Shown here: positions 6,879-11,396 of the stretch, piece by piece
Position numbering within the stretch: the first letter of the stretch is position 1
How the letters are laid out: each line of letters starts with the position of its first letter
From: an uncultured Geobacteraceae bacterium
GTDB taxonomy: Bacteria; Desulfobacterota; Desulfuromonadia; Geobacterales; Pseudopelobacteraceae
Direction of reading: 5' to 3'
Length of the DNA: 11,396 nucleotides
Assembly (NCBI GenBank): GCA_903879825.1
Contig: CAIRND010000694.1
Location: 1-11,396, forward strand
Notes under the pieces: generated by a model
What the model saw: only the letters and a program-made list of their open reading frames with translations
Told to the model about the DNA's origin: nothing
Database searches by the model: none
Position numbers and translations under genes: made by a program

Positions 6879-7964
6879 ATGAAAAAGACACTTGCATTCG
6901 GAACAGTAGTATTGACAACGGCCATGCTTTTCTCCGGTTGCGTCAGCACCGGTGGCACAGCCATGCAAACGCACAAAAAGGGCATGGAAAGCGTAACCGA
7001 CGAGGAGTATGTGATACCCAAAAAACCGATTGATCGGCATTCTATCGGTTCTGCATGGTCAAAACAGTTTGGACCTGTTGAAGATCCAGGCGTAGCAGAC
7101 ATCCGGGTCAAGAAGGAAAAATCTTTTAGTGGGATTCAGCAGGATTTTGCCTACAACCGCGGCATTGCTCTGGGTGGAACACCCTCTATGGCCCCAGTTC
7201 AGGGAGAGGTTGGCCTGCAAGGTGGCAGTGTAGAAAAATCTAAGTTGGGCGGATTGGAAATAATCTCACCGATAAATATTGGCGATGTACCTTTTGAACC
7301 GGAAATTCCCTACATTACTGAAGCATTGCGCCTTGCAAATTTTAAAATCAGTGCCGAAAAATCAAATAAAGCTTCAATTAGTGCTGGTGTGGGATCAAAC
7401 GTTGGCAATGCCGTCGCAACGGCTGAAACAGGTTCACAGGCTCGGCGCGGAACTGAAGGTGATGGCCTTGTTGTCGCGTACAAACTGCATAAAATCGATA
7501 TGACCACGTACAAAAAACAGGATAGCGGCAGTCTCAAGCTTGACCTGAACAAGACTGAAGAAAAGTCAGGACTTATTCTGAAAGCCAAGCTCCAGGTGAT
7601 TGAGCCTGGTGCCAGCAAGTCACTCCCACGCAATCTTATCTGGGCCTGCGCCCGTGCCGACGCAATGAGCCGGGATATGGTTGCCGCATGGCTCGTAGAG
7701 CTCAAATCAATCGATCCGAAGCGGAAATCAATTACCATCGCGTTCCCGGCATTTCCGAAAGTGGATGACTGCTCAACTTATAGTAGTGTTATCTTCTCAA
7801 AGGTGAACCCGGTTACTGATAAAATTGAACGCCAAAAATTCAATGTAACTGTTGTGGATGCAGAAGTTACCGACAGTTTTCAATCGAAAATATGGGATGC
7901 ACGAGTCTCTCTCGTTGATGAGTCATTCAAAATAGTACCGGTCAATCCTGCTGAGGTACAATAA
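6879..7964 (+). CDS. Uncharacterised outer-membrane-type lipoprotein (361 aa)
   Basis: AAAGGAG (6867-6873) lies five bases before the ATG. The N-terminus MKKTLAFG plus a hydrophobic stretch ends in a lipobox, LFSG before C21, so signal peptidase II processing and lipid attachment are expected. Residues after C21 (VSTGG) lack an Asp at +2, which in enterobacteria would favour outer-membrane sorting. The mature part begins with a polar segment (to about 110) and continues into a mixed alpha/beta region containing GDVPFEPEIPYITEALRLA (about residues 136-154) and a Gly/Ala/Ser-rich stretch (about 165-185). Residues about 215-360 look compact, with two cysteines, in WACARAD and DDCSTY. I do not recognise the family. 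It has its own candidate promoter upstream and is followed 45 bp later by the LPP20-type gene with no terminator between them, so the two are probably cotranscribed. A role in anchoring or assembling the surface proteins encoded upstream is inferred from context only. Confidence 0.9.
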   Translation: MKKTLAFGTVVLTTAMLFSGCVSTGGTAMQTHKKGMESVTDEEYVIPKKPIDRHSIGSAWSKQFGPVEDPGVADIRVKKEKSFSGIQQDFAYNRGIALGGTPSMAPVQGEVGLQGGSVEKSKLGGLEIISPINIGDVPFEPEIPYITEALRLANFKISAEKSNKASISAGVGSNVGNAVATAETGSQARRGTEGDGLVVAYKLHKIDMTTYKKQDSGSLKLDLNKTEEKSGLILKAKLQVIEPGASKSLPRNLIWACARADAMSRDMVAAWLVELKSIDPKRKSITIAFPAFPKVDDCSTYSSVIFSKVNPVTDKIERQKFNVTVVDAEVTDSFQSKIWDARVSLVDESFKIVPVNPAEVQ

Positions 7965-8009
7965 AATACAGCAGACAAGAACCTTGCATGACCATCAAAA
8001 GGAGACACT

Positions 8010-8966
8010 ATGGACCACGTAAAAAAAATTCGTTTATTCGCAATCACATCCCTCATTAGTACAATGGCTGTATCGGTATTTGCTGCAGAGACCTCTGGGA
8101 AAGGTGGTGTCAATTGGAGCGGCGGCTATATTGAAGCGGTTGGTGAAGGGGCGGCGAAATCAAGCGGTAACAAAGGTAAAGATAAGATGAGTGCCACTCG
8201 TGCCGCTGAAGTAAAGGCACAGCGAGCTCTTTTGGAAACGATCAAAGGAGTGCATGTCACTTCGACAACAACGGTTCAAGATTCCATGATGACTGAAGAT
8301 ATTATTAAGACCAAGATTAATGGTATTGTAAAGGGTGCCCAACTCGTTGACAAAAAACTTGAAGTAGAAAGTGACGGATCCATTTCTGCAACGGTTACCA
8401 TGCGTATCTGCCTCATGGGTGGACCAGCCTGTAAAGGATCCGTTGTAGAAGCGCTCGAACTTGATCCAACCTCTGAGCAGCCGTTTGTACCCAAAAAGAG
8501 CATCCTCCAGGAGGAACCGGTGCAACCTGCTGCTGAACCACCGGTAAAGCCAATAACAGAATCACCCAAACAGGCTATTGTGCTTCCGCGCAGTACATAT
8601 TCTTGCGATCTCACCAAGCCGGTAACGGGAATTGTTTTTTCACTTGATGGCAGATCGTATGAGCGTGTGTTGATGCCGGTGGTAATCAGTGAAGTAATAA
8701 ATGCTGAGTCAGTGAAGGTTTATTCCGCAATGCTTGTCAAACCGGCTGTTTTCAGGACATTCGGGGCAATTCGCTACGCGGACTCGATTGATAATGCCGT
8801 CAAGCAGCTGCATGTGTGCGGGAATGTACTGATTGTACCTGTTAAAGAGGTGACCAAAGAGAATATGATGGTCATCAATGCACGTGACCTCGCGACCATA
8901 AAAGAAACATTGGCGCACGGCAATAACTATATTGAAGATGCCAAGGTCGTTATTTCGGCGCAGTAG
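8010..8966 (+). CDS. LPP20-domain periplasmic protein with C-terminal extension (318 aa)
   Basis: AAAAGGAG (7997-8004) lies five bases before the ATG. Residues 1-25 form a signal peptide with a VFA cleavage site and no lipobox cysteine, so this is a soluble or loosely attached exported protein rather than a lipoprotein. Residues about 36-135 match the LPP20 pattern: a Gly-rich start with GGYIEAVGEGA, the helix ATRAAEVKAQRALLETIKGV, then beta strands with GIVKGAQLV and an alternating SATVTMRICL strand. LPP20 domains occur in outer-membrane-associated proteins of Helicobacter and many Proteobacteria; their biochemical role is poorly defined. A Pro-rich linker (about 165-190) leads to a second domain (about 195-318) starting TGIVFSLDGR, with C199 and C270. 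It resembles a domain I associate with delta-proteobacterial LPP20 proteins (recollection, not a search). C134 and C141 are spaced C-x6-C. A strong terminator follows. Confidence 0.9.
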   Translation: MDHVKKIRLFAITSLISTMAVSVFAAETSGKGGVNWSGGYIEAVGEGAAKSSGNKGKDKMSATRAAEVKAQRALLETIKGVHVTSTTTVQDSMMTEDIIKTKINGIVKGAQLVDKKLEVESDGSISATVTMRICLMGGPACKGSVVEALELDPTSEQPFVPKKSILQEEPVQPAAEPPVKPITESPKQAIVLPRSTYSCDLTKPVTGIVFSLDGRSYERVLMPVVISEVINAESVKVYSAMLVKPAVFRTFGAIRYADSIDNAVKQLHVCGNVLIVPVKEVTKENMMVINARDLATIKETLAHGNNYIEDAKVVISAQ

Positions 8967-9088
8967 CCGCATTAAATAGCGGAACCATTACCGGATCTGT
9001 TGGCATTAAACGAACCTTGCGGGCTAAATACGCGAATTCGACAATAAGCCCGTAGACGACAGTAGAGTGACCAAATGAGTTTCGATGA

Positions 9089-9123
9089 AAACAGGCTGCT
9101 TATCACATATAAGCAGCCTGTTT
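9089..9123 (+). terminator. Rho-independent terminator after the LPP20-type gene
   Basis: AAACAGGCTGCTTAT (9089-9103) and ATAAGCAGCCTGTTT (9109-9123) form a perfect 15-bp stem with a five-base loop, followed by the T-rich run CTTTGCTTGCTTC. It lies 122 bp after the TAG at 8964-8966 and ends 42 bp before the TPR gene, so it separates the two transcription units. The rest of the 199-bp gap holds only weak inverted repeats. Confidence 0.85.
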
Positions 9124-9165
9124 CTTTGCTTGCTTCCCACAATTGATCAATAGCAGGGGGACACC

Positions 9166-11396
9166 ATGCCGCGCACAATAATCACTATTTCATTCACCTT
9201 CCTGCTGCAACTTTCTTTTCTGGCAATTGCGCCTGCCAGTTTTACCGCATCGGTTCCAGACACGGGCACATCAACTGCCAACTCCGTATCTCATCCAAAT
9301 ACAGATGACATACGTATGCTTATTGAATCCGGCAAGTTGGATGAGGCGTCATTGCGTCTCAATAAGGTTTTAAACCGGACAACTGAGCCAGAAGAAAAAG
9401 TGGCATTTAAAGCTATTCTGATACAACTGGCTGATGCCTTCTACACGGCCGCAGAAAAAGCTTCCAACGACATGAAGTTTACAGAAGCCATCTCGAATTA
9501 TAAGCAGTCGCTTGAGCTAAACAGCACAGTTGACGACAGATCCCGTAATAAACAAATACTGTTCAACCTGATTTCCATTGCCGAAAATGAAGAAAAACTT
9601 CACGACGATTCTGCGGCATTAAAAAGTTACTCGAACCTGATCGACATGGCGGAAGATAACAGCACCCTGATGGCTGCATTACTCTACTCCAGAGGGAAAC
9701 TTCTTTATGGAATGTCCCGTTCGTCCAAGGCTCTAAAAGACCTTACTCGCGCCATCTCCATCTATACCACACAGGCAGACAGCGTAGAAAACTATGAAGA
9801 CTGCATCAAAGTTTCCGCGCTGATATTAATTGACCTTTATCGATACGATGAGGGAGAGCGGGAACTGCTCAAACTGCTGAACGCCCAGCAGAGCCGTAAA
9901 AATGAAATTTCAGATAAGCGCGTGGTTAACACCATGGTGCAACTTGCCACGCTTAAGCAAAAACAGTTCAAGTTTAGTGAAGCAGAGCAGCTGTTTAAAC
10001 AGGCGCTTGCCCTTCAGGTACGTCTCTATCCCACTGTGCCTGAGAACTGTGTGTATATCACGCAGTCTCTTGGATATTTTTATCAGAGTACCGGCAGATT
10101 TTTAGAAGCGGAAACAGAGTTCAAAAAAAATTGTGCCGTATATGAAAACAAGCCACAAGAGCGCAGTGAATATGCAAAAATGCTCAACAATTTGGCAAAC
10201 CACTATCAATATGTGCGTCGATATAATGACGCACTTTCACTGCGCAAAAATGCCCTGGAAATAAGAGAGAGCCTGTTTGGCAGCAACAGCCTGGAGGCTA
10301 TTTTAACCCGACAGAGCATTGCCAACCTGTATAGATATGCAGGCCGCTACAAAGAATCTGAAGACCTTTTCCACAAGTTATTGGGTGAGACCGCACAGCT
10401 GCAGGGTGTTCAGAGCCCAACATATGGCGATATGCTTGACGATATGGCCCAACTCTATAACGTATGGGAAAAGACATCGAAGGCGGAAATCAAGTCCAGA
10501 GGTGCACTTGAAAATGCAATTAACCTGCATGGTGAGGCATCATATGATACCGTGTCGTTCCGCGAGACGCTGGTCTACATTCTCAGCAATCTCGGACGAT
10601 TTGAGGAAGCTGAAAAGCACGCGCGAAAAAACATTGCCATTACCGAAAACCTGTTTGGCATACAAAACCCGAAGTATGCAGCCCGTCTTCGTACTCTTGG
10701 CATGATACTGCGAAAGGCGGAACGCTTTGACGAGGCCATGGCTGTCTACCATGAGGCGATGGGCATTTCAGAACAGGTGTATGGCACCGTAAACCTGAAT
10801 GTTATGGCCGACAGGTACTGGCTTGGCAGATTTTTTGTCCTAAAGGGTGAACATACGAAAGCTGAAGAGCAATATAAACTGGTCCTCAAATCATATGAAA
10901 AAGCCTACGGCACAGAAAATGACAATCTGTCCAGTACCCTGGATAATCTGGCCTTTCTTTATATGAATGACGGCAGATTCAATGCAGCCTATAAAACTAT
11001 AAAAAGACTTTATGAGATCCGAAACCTTACCTATGGCAAGGAAAGCCCGGAAAACGATTTCAACACTCTGGCAGTATTCCAGCGAAGGACAGGAAATCAT
11101 GCCGGAGCCGAGAAAATTTATCTGCGCGATTTGAAACAAAACGAAAATAACTTTGGTGCTGGATCAAAATCCGCAGCCAATACAAATAACAACCTCGCCT
11201 GGCTGTACTACAATATGAAAGATTATAACAGAGCTGAACAATTGGCCCGAAAAGCACTTGCCAGTTACACCGCTCACTACGGCAGGGACAATACTACTTT
11301 TTCCGGCGCTATAACGGTCCTTGGACTGGCATGCACTCAAAACAACAAATTTGAGGAGGCTGAACAACTCTTTCAACGTGCCATAAAACTCTACAA
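9166..11396 (+). CDS. Exported tetratricopeptide-repeat protein (3'-truncated by window edge)
   Basis: The frame stays open for 743 complete codons to the right edge with no stop. AGGGGG (9155-9160) lies five bases before the ATG. Residues 1 to about 25-30 form a signal peptide (long hydrophobic FTFLLQLSFLAIA core, APA or FTA cleavage), so the TPR region should be exported. Residues about 45-265 are helical repeats of ordinary TPR type, for example FTEAISNYKQSLELN near residue 105. From about residue 265 onward there are about eleven units of roughly 42 residues with the kinesin-light-chain (TPR_10/TPR_12-like) pattern: LxxLAxxYxxxGRYxEAExLxxxAL followed by a YG or FG turn. Such arrays bind peptides or proteins and act as scaffolds. 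A terminator separates it from the upstream genes, so it is probably transcribed on its own. What lies C-terminal is unknown; TPR arrays of this kind are sometimes followed by a CHAT or other effector domain, which cannot be judged here. Confidence 0.93.
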   Translation, partial: MPRTIITISFTFLLQLSFLAIAPASFTASVPDTGTSTANSVSHPNTDDIRMLIESGKLDEASLRLNKVLNRTTEPEEKVAFKAILIQLADAFYTAAEKASNDMKFTEAISNYKQSLELNSTVDDRSRNKQILFNLISIAENEEKLHDDSAALKSYSNLIDMAEDNSTLMAALLYSRGKLLYGMSRSSKALKDLTRAISIYTTQADSVENYEDCIKVSALILIDLYRYDEGERELLKLLNAQQSRKNEISDKRVVNTMVQLATLKQKQFKFSEAEQLFKQALALQVRLYPTVPENCVYITQSLGYFYQSTGRFLEAETEFKKNCAVYENKPQERSEYAKMLNNLANHYQYVRRYNDALSLRKNALEIRESLFGSNSLEAILTRQSIANLYRYAGRYKESEDLFHKLLGETAQLQGVQSPTYGDMLDDMAQLYNVWEKTSKAEIKSRGALENAINLHGEASYDTVSFRETLVYILSNLGRFEEAEKHARKNIAITENLFGIQNPKYAARLRTLGMILRKAERFDEAMAVYHEAMGISEQVYGTVNLNVMADRYWLGRFFVLKGEHTKAEEQYKLVLKSYEKAYGTENDNLSSTLDNLAFLYMNDGRFNAAYKTIKRLYEIRNLTYGKESPENDFNTLAVFQRRTGNHAGAEKIYLRDLKQNENNFGAGSKSAANTNNNLAWLYYNMKDYNRAEQLARKALASYTAHYGRDNTTFSGAITVLGLACTQNNKFEEAEQLFQRAIKLY

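Noticed and set aside
9000..9030. TTGGCA as a -35 element for the TPR gene
   Set aside because: No acceptable -10 element lies 16-18 bases downstream, and the strong terminator at 9089-9123 would block the transcript.
9020..9052. CGGGCT/AGCCCG inverted repeat enclosing the palindrome CGAATTCG
   Set aside because: The arms are only six bases with a 21-base loop. Nothing else supports an operator or structured RNA here.

Overview
The window carries six protein-coding genes, all on the + strand. The first is cut by the left edge and the last by the right edge. All five N-termini that can be seen carry an export signal: four Sec-type signal peptides and one lipoprotein signal. I see no RNA gene, insertion sequence, CRISPR array, integrase or phage gene. 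The window therefore reads as a cell-envelope or surface-structure locus of a Gram-negative bacterium. Base composition looks intermediate (a little under half G+C by eye). An LPP20-domain protein with this particular C-terminal extension, together with exported Ig-like and PEGA-like repeat proteins, fits Desulfobacterota and relatives, but that assignment is a weak guess.

Positions 3-5602 hold two tandem paralogous giant repeat proteins. The upstream copy is visible only from a repeat unit onward. The downstream copy is complete (1321 residues): signal peptide, carboxypeptidase-regulatory-like domain, two Ig-like domains joined by charged linkers, six near-identical 110-residue units, two divergent units of the same fold, and an Ig-like C-terminus. 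Each of the six units pairs a beta-sandwich resembling PEGA-type repeats with a four-cysteine module of fixed spacing, C-x6-C-x15-C-x6-C. A diverged seventh module with exactly the same spacing sits near the C-terminus. The two paralogues are about 92% identical over their last 287 or so residues, so a unit of about 4 kb appears to have been duplicated.

Positions 5603-8966 hold three smaller exported proteins. The first is an Ig-like protein with a Pro/Gln-rich tail, preceded by a perfect hairpin and a good sigma70-like promoter. The second is an unrecognised lipoprotein with its own candidate promoter. The third is an LPP20-domain periplasmic protein. A strong rho-independent terminator at 9089-9123 closes this group. 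Positions 9166-11396 hold the start of a long exported tetratricopeptide-repeat protein of kinesin-light-chain type.

As an inference, the genes could encode a cysteine-rich surface layer, fibre or adhesin (the tandem giants), an Ig/Pro-Gln partner that shares a domain with them, outer-membrane assembly or anchoring factors (lipoprotein and LPP20 protein), and an exported TPR scaffold. No catalytic domain was recognised. The most unusual feature is the array of identically spaced Cys4 modules in exported proteins.
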